From assembly GCA_035578175.1 (NCBI GenBank), contig JAQMRL010000008.1, forward strand, positions 93,670,541 through 93,734,540: 64,000 nucleotides of DNA, read 5' to 3'. The DNA comes from Catonia carolina (lineage: Eukaryota > Arthropoda > Insecta > Hemiptera > Achilidae). This document shows positions 1 to 10,310 of the stretch, piece by piece. Positions within the stretch are counted from its first letter, which is position 1, and every line of letters begins with the position of its first letter. Below the pieces are notes generated by a model. It was not told the DNA's origin. It ran no database searches and worked only from the letters and a program-made list of their open reading frames with translations. A program made the translations under genes and the position numbers.

Positions 1-100
1 TACATATAGTGGGCATTGTAGCTTTACAGATACACAGGCTATACCACCTTAAAGACAGTAACTACCGGACCGACTACAATCGGCTCCCGATTTCAAAGGG
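1..100. mobile_element. End of a TTAA-target element, rest outside the window
   Basis: Reversed, the sequence reads TTAACCCTTTGAAATCGG from the TTAA at 101-104, the same kind of terminus as the complete elements at 20.4, 21.7 and 24.5 kb. Confidence 0.4.
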
Positions 101-394
101 TTAACATAAAATAATAATAGGGTGGATCCATTTTAGATAACCTAGTTCTACCAAATATAAATAATGACTTGTTAATTCAATGAAAACACTTTTCTTTTAG
201 TTCAAGAAAATTTTTAATTTAAGAGTATCAAAAATTTTAACTAAAATGCACGTAGATATCATGTTTATAATATATAACACTCTACTGTAACCCACAGAAA
301 ATACAATGTGGACAATCTATCATTATAACATCCTCATCGCACTGAAATCTTATGGGATCAAACTTTATTAACTATATGCCCATCTCAGACCTGC

Positions 395-568
395 AATTTT
401 CTTCTTTTTTTTGGGGGGGGGTTTACGTCTGACTGTTTGGCAATTGCTGCTAATGCAGACCGTGAGAAGGATGACAGATGAAAATGAGTGATTAAAAAAA
501 TGCCAGACCAGACCCGGGACCCCGGCGTAAAAGCCAGTTGCGCTAACCACTATACCAACGGGCTGGCG
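395..568 (-). mobile_element. tRNA-headed SINE
   Basis: Minus strand starts GCCAGCCCGTTGGTATAGTG with an A-box-like TGGTATAGTGGTTAGCGC, a degenerate B box in GGGTCCCGGGTCTGG, a body with AACAGTCAGACGTAAACC, and a C/A-rich tail. Confidence 0.7.
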
Positions 569-907
569 TAATCTTAATTGTTTGCATACTATATCAGCTA
601 CTAATTTCTAGAAAAGTTCATACTATGTAGACAACATTTTTGTATGAACACACAGGCAGAGGCCTCTACGTACACATACAGCTAGTACTACAATGCGTAG
701 CTAAACTTTATGCACGTACCCAGTAATTTTCAGTGCTCAGCTTCCAAACCCGTTATAATTTGACTTAAAATGTTTAATGACCTTCTGGTCAGAAATGACT
801 GGTTACAAATAGTACTCTAAAAATAATTTAAAATATTTTATTAATATGAAAAGTAGAAAACTTCTAAACAAAAGATTAACACAAATACTATTTAATCAGA
901 TACATAC

Positions 908-997
908 CAGTATGTTTTAAATCTTCATGTATTTCATCTTGAAAAGTCCTACCATAGATTGATGAACCACCTTTACCAGTGCCTGTAGGATCTCCAC
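908..997 (-). CDS. PPIL1: PPIL1 coding exon 3
   Basis: ATATAG acceptor; encodes GDPTGTGKGGSSIYGRTFQD then EIHEDLKHTG; donor GTATG, phase 1. The cyclophilin GDPTGTG loop is intact. Confidence 0.92.
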
Positions 998-3900
998 CTA
1001 TATTTTAAAAAAAATATCCTCACTTAATAGTTTTTTTATTTTTTTAGTTTATTTAAAGTTGCATCAACAGTTTTGTTATTAGTAACTATGGTGGGTTTTA
1101 GCTTATAAAAATTTCAAGACCCTAGCCAGGAATTGAACCCAGGATATCTGCGTTGTACGCTACCACTAATCTTAAGACGCAGCCAGTTTTTCTTTTTTCT
1201 TTGAGACATTGTCACTTCAACTGTTTAGGTGAATAGGAGACTACTACGGATTTGGAAACTTATAATAAACCCGTTTCTAACAAACGATAGCCAAGAATAA
1301 AACCTAGAACCTAGGTTTGCATTTAATTTTAGCTGTTTTTCGCCAATAATTCTTCAATAGCATCCATGTCTAATATTTAATATAAGAGACACCAGTTATA
1401 AATTAGACCACAAACTTACCTTTATATATAGCCTACACAAAATAATTAAGAACAAAAATAAATCTTTATAATGCATCCTGCAGTTTGAAATATTTCTATT
1501 TCATATAATGAATTAATATAATAATTTCACTAACCTTCTTTTTAAACTGCGTCACCTTTATTTTATTCTATTCCTACTTACACGTGTTTCGGTGGATCCA
1601 CCATCATCAGAGTAAATGAAAAATTGAAACTAAAAATTTTTTTCATTTATTTAAAATTTACAGAAGATGATACATCTTCAGTCACTTGTATAAAACTGAT
1701 TTAAAATTAATTTATTTTAATTTATCCCTTCTCATATTTACTGTAGATAGCAGCAGCAGTCAATATCACTTCATCATTCCTAAATTTTATCTGTTCATTC
1801 AAAATGTCCTGCTTTTGCTCTTTTAAATATTTATAAATATGGAACATCTCATATTTTTCAATTTTATTTTTATTCTCTATATTACATTGTTCTGTTATAT
1901 TGAAATGTTCATCTATTTTACCAAATTTATTTATAAATATTTAAAAGAGCAAAAGCAGGACATTTTGAATGAACAGATAAAATTTAGGAATGATGAAGTG
2001 ATATTGACTGCTGCTGCTATCTACAGTAAATATGAGAAGGGATAAATTAAAATTAATTTTAAATCAGTTTTATACAAGTGACTGAAGATGTATCATCTTC
2101 TGTAAATTTTAAATAAATGAAAAAAATTTTTAGTTTCAATTTTTCATTTACTCTGATGTTGGTGGATCCACCGAAACACGTGTAAGTAGGAATAACATAA
2201 AGGTAACGCAGTTTAAAAAGAAGGTTAGTGAAATTATTATATTAATTCATTATATGAAATAGAAATTAAGAACAAATTTAATTTTCACAGTACTTATGTA
2301 TTATATATTCTGTTAAATGTGGAAAAAATGTATTAACTCACTGAAATCAAGATGATTACTACGAATCAATGATCTCGGATGTTTTTATACTCGTAAATAA
2401 GGTGCGAGACAAAAATGTGAACATTGAAATAATAATATTTATTTTTATTCCACTTTATACAAATACAAAATTATACCTTATCTACTAGGAATAAATAACC
2501 AAAAACTCAAGTAAACGGTGCTTATATATAAAAAAAAAAAATACATAAAAACAAGTTTACAAATGAATTACAAATCAAATATCGTCATCCACTACAAATG
2601 ACAATTCAAATTGTAGTGGCAGCTACAGCGCATGTTAACTATATTTTTTAAACAACAATATTAACCAAGCCGTCAGTTTTCAGAGCAGATATTCACCTGT
2701 ACATGACTAACACTAAAATCAGTTATTATTGTTATATTATTTACCAAGATCAGTAAATTCATACAAGGACTGAATAGCAAGTCACCAACGCTAACCAACA
2801 ATTCTTACAAGTGAATCAACATCAGTTATGTCATTGAGCCAATCTTTAACCTTTCATGAAAATAATAACATGTTTAAGCTATTTTTAATTTCAATAGACA
2901 ACACATTAAAACACTTCGGACCTAAATAAACAAAAGTTTTAGCAAAAAAGGATTTATTAACTTTCGGTCTTACAAAATGAACTGATTCTGACAAAAAAAA
3001 TTTAGTGTTAAAGCATTGTAGAAGAAAATTTTAAATCCACGAAAAGCAGCAGCTGCAAATCTTTAATTCCACTCTGATGTATTTTTCCTCAATATTGATC
3101 TTTAAACCGCAGTTTTGAAACAATTTTTCATCAGAACACAGGCTCATAAATTTAATCACAAAAATCCACTGAAATAGAATAAACGGTACTTTCTTTTTAG
3201 TAAAAAAGATAAAAATAAATTTGCTATTTTTGATTCTCCTACATTTTTACACAAAATAGATCCTTAAATGTTGCAAAAAAAATAAGAAGAAACTCTAGCC
3301 TGCACTAGATATATTACCTTGAATCATAAAATCACGAATAATTCTGTGAAATTTTGTTCCATTGTAATAACCTCTTCTACACAGCTCTGCAAAATTTCGG
3401 CAACTGTTTGGTGCATGCTTCCAATATAATTCAACTACAATTTCACCCATACTGTAACATTAACAAACACATAGTTTTATTTGAACTTGCATAAACTCCT
3501 TTGTTAATTATCAAATACTAAATGTTACAATACAAAATTTATAGGTTTTAAAGTGTCTCAGTCTATACTGAGAAATTATCAGACAGAAACATGATCGCAT
3601 AATGATAGTAACTTGTCTGTGAATGTCATCACAATATTTATTTGAAAGATTTCAGTCTTCATACCAAATACGCACAGGAATGTTTAATTTACTGGTGAAT
3701 AATTTGCTACTACTATGAGTAACATCCTAAGAAAGTTTTTTTTAGGTTAACTAAAGTGTACTGTTCTTTAGGTCATCAGCTGAAAGGCTGGTTCGAACCT
3801 CTAGAGGCTTTACTAAGTAAAAAAGTATGCTTATCAGCATGCCAAGCCCTCCAAAAAGCATATTCTTTCCATCCTGCAAATGACACCTTCACTTCATTCA

Positions 3901-4882
3901 CCACAGGGTCTGGCTGTTTAATTAAATTCATTACTCTCAGTGGAGATAACTCTGATTAGTGTCTTTTATACTTCTACCTCTTCTGTTCTTAAATGCTTCA
4001 GTCATATAATTGGCTGATTATGTGATTTTTTGCACCCCTGGAACTAGCAGATAGAGTGTAAAATTTAACACACCACCTGCCTGTTATGGGCAATAAGTAA
4101 AATTATATCTTCAAATTTGTAGTACAGACTATTTCTAAAATCATAATATATATCTACTACAGTAAAAATAATATAATTCTGAAAAAGATAATTATCGTTC
4201 ATAGTTATTACGTTAAATTGACACCAAACACTACAGAAATTAGAATTTGTAAACACCTGTGAGCAATTTAAAAAGCTGGGAATGGACTGAATTGGTCAGG
4301 GATGTGACAATTTTAATAACCTCTATTACATTGTCAATAATAACATTTAATTTATCAATATATTGATTCAAAGTTGCAGATAATCTTGTCACAACGGTTA
4401 GCATTTAATTCATCAACAACATGAATATTCTGAAATAATATTAATGTACGAATCAGAAGTTGGAGATAAAATCATAAGTTTAAAAAGGTAAGAAAGTATA
4501 TCAATTGAACATCAACATCAGTCTATTGCTTTTATATAAATTGAAAACAGCAGAAGCACTGTATTTTTACAAATCCTTTTTCAAAGTTTCGGAAATATTT
4601 ATTTGATAAAAACTTCTGAGGTCATAAACCATAACAATTTTTGTACATCGTCGCTTATGTCTAGCGTATGTACAGTGTAAATATTTGTTTCAATCGCCCA
4701 AATCGTGGATAAATAAATAAAGTGGAGATAGTAAACCAGTCTAACATTAATGATTATGTCCATATTTTTAAGCAAATTTGTTAAAATACAATCAGTTAGC
4801 CGGTGTATACTTACGATGTGTCGAGAACTGCATGTTTTGGCTGCCATAATTTATCTGGAATTCCGGTTGTGTTAGCAATCAT
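908..4882 (-). CDS. PPIL1: PPIL1, peptidyl-prolyl isomerase-like 1 (cyclophilin), 5' three coding exons, C-terminus off the window
   Basis: Small nuclear cyclophilin of the spliceosome (known partner SKIP/SNW1 in the activated complex). Three minus-strand exons join in phase: 4882-4815 (start ATG, 22 codons + 2 nt), 3451-3318 and 997-908. Visible protein features: N-terminal PDKLWQPKHAVLDTS, then MGEIVVELYWKHAP, the catalytic-loop segment NGTKFHRIIRDFMIQGG (Arg and Phe of the cyclophilin active site) and GDPTGTGKGGSSIYG. These follow the PPIL1 family pattern closely, including the short N-terminus and the WKHAP segment. Donors read GTAAG, GTAAT and GTATG; acceptors read TTACAG and ATATAG. About 96 of the usual ~166 residues are present; the remaining exon(s), with the AMANAGPDTNGSQF region, must lie left of position 1. 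A consensus CRE lies about 160 bp upstream of the ATG. Introns carry SINE and Penelope fragments. Very sure of the family, sure of PPIL1. Confidence 0.93.
1080..1186 (-). mobile_element. tRNA-headed SINE fragment
   Basis: Minus strand CTGGCTGCGTCTTAAGATTA...GTGGTAGCG...CTGGGTTCAATTCC: A- and B-box-like segments at tRNA spacing, no cloverleaf. Confidence 0.6.
1457..1928 (-). mobile_element. Truncated Penelope-like element, left arm of an inverted pair
   Basis: Nearly identical to the 3' end of the PLE at 62401-62890, same orientation: terminal region, hammerhead-like motif, and the C-terminal codons of the polyprotein. Truncated about 90 bp deeper into the ORF than its partner arm. Sits in PPIL1 intron 2. 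Confidence 0.85.
1573..1616 (-). ncRNA. Hammerhead-like ribozyme motif in the left PLE arm
   Basis: Core intact. Stem I is TTTACT with AGTAGG (two G-U wobbles). Confidence 0.7.
1929..2275 (+). mobile_element. Truncated Penelope-like element, right arm of an inverted pair
   Basis: Same PLE 3' end in the opposite orientation: codons for KYLKEQKQDILNEQIKFRND through SKYEKG-stop, then the terminal region with the hammerhead-like motif. Joined directly to the left arm, giving a long hairpin. Confidence 0.85.
2147..2190 (+). ncRNA. Hammerhead-like motif with a broken core, right PLE arm
   Basis: The core reads CTGATGT instead of CTGATGA, so the catalytically important A9 is lost; stems match the left arm. 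Probably inactive. Confidence 0.65.
2276..3317. other. PPIL1 intron 2, remaining part
   Basis: AT-rich; no coding pattern or recognisable repeat seen. Confidence 0.6.
3318..3451 (-). CDS. PPIL1: PPIL1 coding exon 2
   Basis: TTACAG acceptor, then T completes the Ser codon, followed by MGEIVVELYW, CRNFAELCRRGYYNGTKFHR and IIRDFMIQ; ends in phase 1 at GTAAT. Holds the beta-strand 1-2 core and the catalytic Arg region of the cyclophilin fold. Confidence 0.93.
3761..4091 (-). mobile_element. (AAC)n SINE, internally deleted
   Basis: SINE strand defined as starting TGCCCATAAC and ending TGATGACCTAAACAACAACA. This copy lacks about 45 bp between the AGTAAAA and TATGCTTATC segments. PPIL1 intron 1. 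Confidence 0.8.
4815..4882 (-). CDS. PPIL1: PPIL1 coding exon 1
   Basis: Starts with the ATG at 4882-4880 and ends at a GTAAG donor, leaving 2 nt of a Ser codon. Encodes MIANTTGIPDKLWQPKHAV and six more residues. No earlier in-frame ATG fits the family length. Confidence 0.9.
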
Positions 4883-5040
4883 AGTTAAACAATTAAATAG
4901 AGATATGTAATACTCTTAATTTTAAATGTAAGTAATCTGACAAAAATGTAACCTCAATTTTGTTTGTTTTCTAACGACATTATTATGGACAGATTCGCAT
5001 TTTTAACCGATAGAACTCTTAAGCCACATACTGTACTGAA

Positions 5041-5048
5041 TGACGTCA
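5041..5048. promoter_or_regulatory. CRE/ATF site near the PPIL1 5' end
   Basis: Perfect palindromic TGACGTCA about 160 bp upstream of the PPIL1 ATG, on the expected promoter side. Function inferred from motif and position only. Confidence 0.5.
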
Positions 5049-6568
5049 CATATAGTATTGTAAAAACATTGTTATACATATAGTATTTAAACATTGTTTA
5101 AATAAATTTATTTATGAAATACAACAAATTGAGTAACTTTTATAAATAGTGTTATTAAATAAATAAAGATTTGTAACTACAAATTTTAACTTTAAACGTC
5201 TACTCCCAAATAAATTGAGCTACAAAGAGTAATAGATATTTCTTCTGTTTAAATTGTTTGTAAGGAGTTGCATTTGTATTTGCACGCAGAGTATATACGT
5301 ATTACTTTAGACAATTAGTTAATATTTAATTAATCCTCAGAATCTTTATTTTGGGTATAGAGCTTGTCCAGGGTTACGTCGTGGTGGTGAAGTACGGGTC
5401 GAGAAATATACTACTAAGTTTTAAAATTCAATGGAATGAATAAAGAATAGATAATTTTCACTGGAACAGTTGTAAAAATTTATTTCATGGTAAAAATGTT
5501 TAATTAAACCCTACGTACAAAACTGTAAGTGAGGAAAATTTTTTATGTAAATTATACAACTCTGCTCATTCGGCTTTTGTGTAGTGACGTTACAAGTTGT
5601 TTACAATGGTGCTCGCTGTGTGCGACTTTGGAAAATTTTTATTTTGCGCAAAAATTAAAACGTCGATTAAAAGATAAGTGGAAGTGGGTGTTATTTTTAA
5701 TTCCGTTAATCAATAATTTGTATTTTTGCTGAAGAAGAAATTGTACTATTCAAATTTCGTTCGGCCGTCAATGTTGTTACCAGTTTTCTACTATCGATAC
5801 GAGAAATCGTAAACAGTTCGATTCATGTAAATGTAATGAGTTGCTTTGGTTAGTTTGATTTTACAGTAATTCTCTCGGATTTTCATTGTAATTGTCGATG
5901 ACTGCCAGTGACTAGTAAACATTTATGTTACGTATTTGTGTATTAATTGCTGCATATGAATACGTAAACCGTAATCTGCTTTAGTGTTCAGTTACTGTAA
6001 AAGTCGGTTAGATAGTTCGTTTCATAACCCTTTAACTAAATCAGCCACATGCCGTAAATTGTAAATGCAGCGGTACTAATTTTACGTTTCAGCTACAGTA
6101 AGTAAAATGTTTACAATATTTTATTAGGGTTTAAGAATATTGAATTTTGATACCCATTTGTACATAAAAGAATGTTAATCTGGCGTGTACCACTGAGGTT
6201 GTAATAGTTTCTAGACAGAACGGATTTAGTATGTTACGTTACTACATTGACAGAGCTTTTGTTTTATTAATGATTTTTTTATACCTTATTTCAATAAAGC
6301 AAAAAACCTAATCAATTGTTAAATGAATTTTCGGTAAATAAACACCATGCCTCCAAGTATACTCTGTTAACTTATTCACAAAATCTAGAAACAGTGTGGT
6401 ATCCTATAAAGTGAGTTCAGAATTTGTTCTCCAAAAAATAGGATTGCTGTAGTAAGTTTGTATTGTGTCAAATAGAACTAAATTTTGTTACAAAGTAGGC
6501 TACTTAGTCCTAAGCATACTTTGTATACAAATAAGATATACTTTATTGTTTTATCTTCTTTTTTTTTT
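5049..6568. other. Intergenic region upstream of PPIL1
   Basis: AT-rich with a slightly more CpG-rich stretch at about 5340-5830 (GTTACGTCGTGG, GTGACGTTAC, TATCGATA). Could hold PPIL1 promoter or 5' UTR sequence. No ORF with family features. Confidence 0.4.
5792..5799. promoter_or_regulatory. DRE-type site TATCGATA
   Basis: Perfect 8-bp DRE palindrome (DREF/BEAF target in Drosophila) in the intergenic region. Two further matches at 20877-20884 and 21622-21629 are in SMARCAD1 intronic sequence, the first of them inside a transposon, so the motif alone is weak evidence. Confidence 0.3.
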
Positions 6569-8932
6569 GTCATCAGTCTCTCGACTGGTTTGATGCAGTT
6601 CTCCAAGCTGTTCTATCTTGCGAAAGTCGTTTCATATCTACATACCTGTAACACCCTATATCTTTCGTAATTTGCTTTATATATTCTAATCTTTGCCTCC
6701 CTCTACAATTTACTCCCTCAATATTACCCTCCATTATTGATAGCCCAATACCTGGATGTCTTAGGATATGCCCCACTAGCCTATCCCTTCTTTTGGTAAG
6801 ATGCTTCCATATACTTCTTTTTTCATCCACTCGCCTAAGAACCTCTAAATTACTTATTTTGTCCACCCACCTAATCTTCAACATAACAATAATCCTATAA
6901 CACCACATTTCAAAAGCTTCTATCCTCTTCCGTTCTACAGCCCCTATCACCCACGTTTCACTTCCGTATAATGCTGCACTCCAAACATAATGTTTTAAGA
7001 AATTTTTCCTAATCTGTAAATCAATGTTTGTAGTCAGTAAGCTGTTTTTCATTTCAAAGGCTTTTCTAGCTTGAGCAATTCTACTCTTGATATCACTTGT
7101 GCTTCTACCATCCTTTGTTATTTTACTCCCTAGATAGCAGAATTCCCCAACTTCCTGTATGTTTTCGTTGCCTACTTTTAAATTTCCCATCTCTTCTAAA
7201 CCACTCTTGCTGCTGCACAACACTTTCGTTTTGTTCTTATTAATTTTCATGAAGTAATCCTTCCTCAAGATCTCATCCATTCCATTTAAGGCATCCTCTA
7301 GTTCATTCTTTGCCTCGGCTAATACTACTATATCATCGGCGAATCTCAGCATTTTTATTGTCTCTCCTTGAATTTTTATTCCTATGTCAAATTTCTCCTT
7401 CCCTTCATTTATAGCCTCTTCTATATACAAGTTAAAAAGTAGTGGTGACAAAGAACAACCTTGTCGTACACCTTTTCTTACAGCAGCCTCTTTTTCGTAC
7501 CCCTCGATTCTCAAAACAGCCGTTTGATTCTTATACAGACTGTAGATAACTTTCCTTTCTTTGTATTTAATTCCTAGCCTTTTCGAAGTTTTAAACATTT
7601 TACTCCAGTCCAGATTGTCAAATGCTTTCTCTAAATCTACAAATGCCATAAAAGTAGTTTTATTTTTCTGTATCCTTTTCTCAATAATCAGTCTCAGAGC
7701 CAATATTGCATCTCGAGTTCCCATTCTCCTTCTAAATCCAAATTGGTCATCATCCAATACTTCTTCTACTCATTGTTCTATTCTCCTGTATATAATTCTT
7801 GTCAGTATCTTAGATGCATGGCATGTTAGGCTGATAGTTCTGTAATGTTCACACTTCTCCGCTCCTGACTTTTTTGGTATTGGAATCATAATATTTTTTT
7901 TAAAGTCCGATGGTACCTCTCCACTCTCATAAATTCTGCACACAAGTTTGTATAATTTGTTTTGAGCAACTTCGCCACATCTTAATAATAATTTGGATGG
8001 TATGTTATCTATTCCTGGTGTCTTATTCATATTCATATCCTTAAGTGCCCGATCAAATTCTTTTCTTAGTATAGGGTCCCCTCTTTGATCTTCTTCAACA
8101 TCAGTTTCTTGTTCTATCGCATCATATTCTAATTCTTTTCCCCTGTAGAGTTGGTTTACGTATTCCTTCCATCTTTCAGCTCTCTCTTGGCCATTCAACA
8201 ATGGTTTGCCACCTGCGCTTTGTAAATTAACAGCTTTCATCTTTCGTTCTCCAAAGTTTTCCCTTATTTTTCTGTAAGCTGCGTCCACTTTACCAACTGC
8301 CATTTTACTTTCAATGTCCGTACATTTTGCTCTGATCCACTCTTCCTTCGCTTTCTTACACCTTTTGTTTATGGTATTTCTCAAGTAGCAATATTGTTTT
8401 TTACCTCTCTCGTCCTTTGCGTTTTTATATTTTCTTCGCTCATCCATCAGTTCTAAAATATCATTAGTAATCCACGGTTTCCTACCTCTTCTTTTAGTAT
8501 GTCCTAACCATTCTTCCGCTGCTTTCACTACCACCTCCTTGAAGTTTATCCACTCCTCTTCTACACTTCCTGTGTCATTACCTCTTTCTTCTATCCCTTT
8601 TTGAATACTCTCCTGGAAACCTACCTGGTTGTCTTGTTCTCTTAGTTTGTCTACATCCCACCTAGCATTTCCCTGTCCCTTCTTCAGTTTTTTAAGTTTA
8701 AGCCTGCTATCCATTACTACTAAGTTATGATCACTCCCTATGTCTGCACCTGGATAGGCTTTACAGTTCATAATCTGGTTTCTGAATCTTTGTCTAACCA
8801 TTATGTAATCTATTTGGTATCTTCCCTTGTCACCTGGCATCATCCAAGTGTATAACCTCCTTTTGTGATTCTTAAAAAGTGTATTGCCTATCACTAAATT
8901 ATATTTGGAGCAGAAATCTACCAGCCGACTTT
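6569..8932 (-). mobile_element. RTE-like LINE, 5'-truncated, ORF with one nonsense codon
   Basis: The minus-strand frame begins inside the apurinic-type endonuclease domain (DYIMVRQRFRNQ, GSDHNLVVMDS) and continues through a reverse transcriptase: FMAFVDLEKAFDNL (A), GVRQGCSLSPLLFNLYIEEA (B), LRFADDIVVL (C, FADD), to a C-terminal LYGSETW...GHILRH segment. The frame is interrupted only by a TGA at 7770-7772 and ends at 6573. The 5' side stops near 8932, so this is a dead-on-arrival truncated copy. The 3' end reads ...CAGTCGAGAGACTGATGAC then poly(A), a stem-loop also found on the (AAC)n SINE. RTE assignment is by eye from the endonuclease/RT style. Confidence 0.85.
6573..8894 (-). pseudogene. 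RTE-like LINE ORF2, endonuclease C-terminus plus reverse transcriptase, single in-frame TGA
   Basis: Two halves, 8894-7770 and 7757-6573, lie in the same frame, separated by one TGA. The surrounding codons read RRIEQ-stop-VEEVLDDDQFGFR. TGA most likely arose from CGA (Arg) by CpG decay. All RT catalytic Asp residues remain. Confidence 0.85.
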
Positions 8933-9364
8933 TTTATCTTCTATATCCTATAATTGTCTGTAACTTTTCTTACTCATTGTACCTCATTGTAACGTGCTAT
9001 ACTAATTTGGTAAAGAATAAACAAAAATACCCGTTTAAGTAGTTTTACATTTTATATAATTTATTGCAATGGCAAGAATAGATTGCATACATTTAAAAAT
9101 ACAGTTTTATTGTTAGTATAGTTATATATTTTTGATTGTAAAAAAGTGTTGTTTTTCTAAAAATGTTTGTTGACTTCTTAATATCAAATTAAAAATTCAG
9201 TTTTTTAAATTTAATTTAAAACAAGACATACAAAATTGTTTCTGTTTATGAAGGACTAGCAACCCCCGTTCAATTTGCTTCACAGCAGCTAATGTAGGCC
9301 TAATTAAATTATTTTAAAACCTCTCTATACTGTACAATATTTGTATAATAATTTGTTTAATAAT

Positions 9365-10033
9365 TCTATTAGTATAGATTTGTGGTTTGGTTGCCCTGTG
9401 GGAGCAAAATAAATTATTTTTCTGCACTTTCAGCTCTAGAAAGTCCGACATAAAGTTGTCCATGAGTGAAGGAAGCACTCGTCTCAAATCGATGCCCATG
9501 GTTTTAAATATTTGTCCCTGCAATTTAACAGAATTGAATAGAATGCATAGGAGGATACCGATGGAAAAGAAAGAGACAGTTGATATATGGCTGAGATAAG
9601 AGACAATACATGGCCGTGCGATACGCAGAGTAATTAGAAATATATGACTCATTCATTACCTGTTGAATGAAAACAAATATATGAAATACAGTACAAAAAT
9701 AAAAATTTTGAATATTTCCGAATTTTTAATGTTTTTGGAATCGAATGTTATTCTTCACGTTTTTCTATGAAATATAAAAGTTGAATCATGCTTCTAGCCC
9801 AAAAAATACACCATCCAGAGGACTTAGAAAAAATAAAAGTGCTATACACCCGATAAACTTAAAACATGTTACATCGTCACAGTTTAAGTTGCTTAACTCA
9901 CTTAATTAAATCAGGAAGCTCTAAGCTATGCAACAACGAAAGATTTTTTTAAATCAGTTCAGTAATTTCTGAGATTACCTCATACAAACAAACAAACAAA
10001 CAGACATTTCTTCTTTATTATATTAGTATAGAT
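9365..10033 (-). pseudogene. Helitron/Helentron remnant with decayed helicase end
   Basis: Minus strand: QGQIFKTMGIDLR, then in a shifted frame FTHGQLYVGLSRAESAEK, the C-terminal signature of Helitron PIF1-type helicases (QGQT.K..G.DLR, HGQLYVA.SR). The element-strand 5' side starts TCTATACTAATATAATAAAG followed by (GTTT)n near 10033-9985. A similar TCTATACTAATA recurs at 9378. The rest is heavily decayed. Confidence 0.6.
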
Positions 10034-10217
10034 GAAACTAGCTCTAAAATAAAGAACAGTTGTAGAGGTACGCACTTTCATAACAACTCTGCACCAAGTA
10101 AATGTGTAGGTTGATTGTGAGTCAATATGATCTAAAGCTTTGCGTTATTTGCTTGGTTGAATTTTGATGTGCGTACACTATGTGCAGCACTAAGCACATC
10201 CACCTATAGTTCAGCTG

Positions 10218-10245
10218 TTCTTAGTTTGCTCCTACTGTCAACAAA
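10218..10245. repeat. Left arm of a perfect 28-bp inverted repeat
   Basis: Exact reverse complement of 12237-12264 (core TAGTTTGCTCCTACTGTCAA), 2 kb apart, next to the SMARCAD1 promoter motifs. Confidence 0.8.
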
Positions 10246-10310
10246 CCAAACCCAGCCACTACTGGGTGTACGCTAGGGTCCATGACTTTAACTTTGTTCT
10301 TCTTTTTTTA

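Noticed and set aside
3756..3959. Open frame of 67 codons on the plus strand
   Set aside because: Lies wholly in a SINE copy; no host-gene features.
4065..4256. 63-codon open frame on the minus strand in PPIL1 intron 1
   Set aside because: Part SINE end, part AT-rich intron; no domain, no splice context.
5529..5732. 67-codon open frame near a CpG-richer stretch
   Set aside because: No family resemblance and no conserved context; could at most be 5' UTR sequence.
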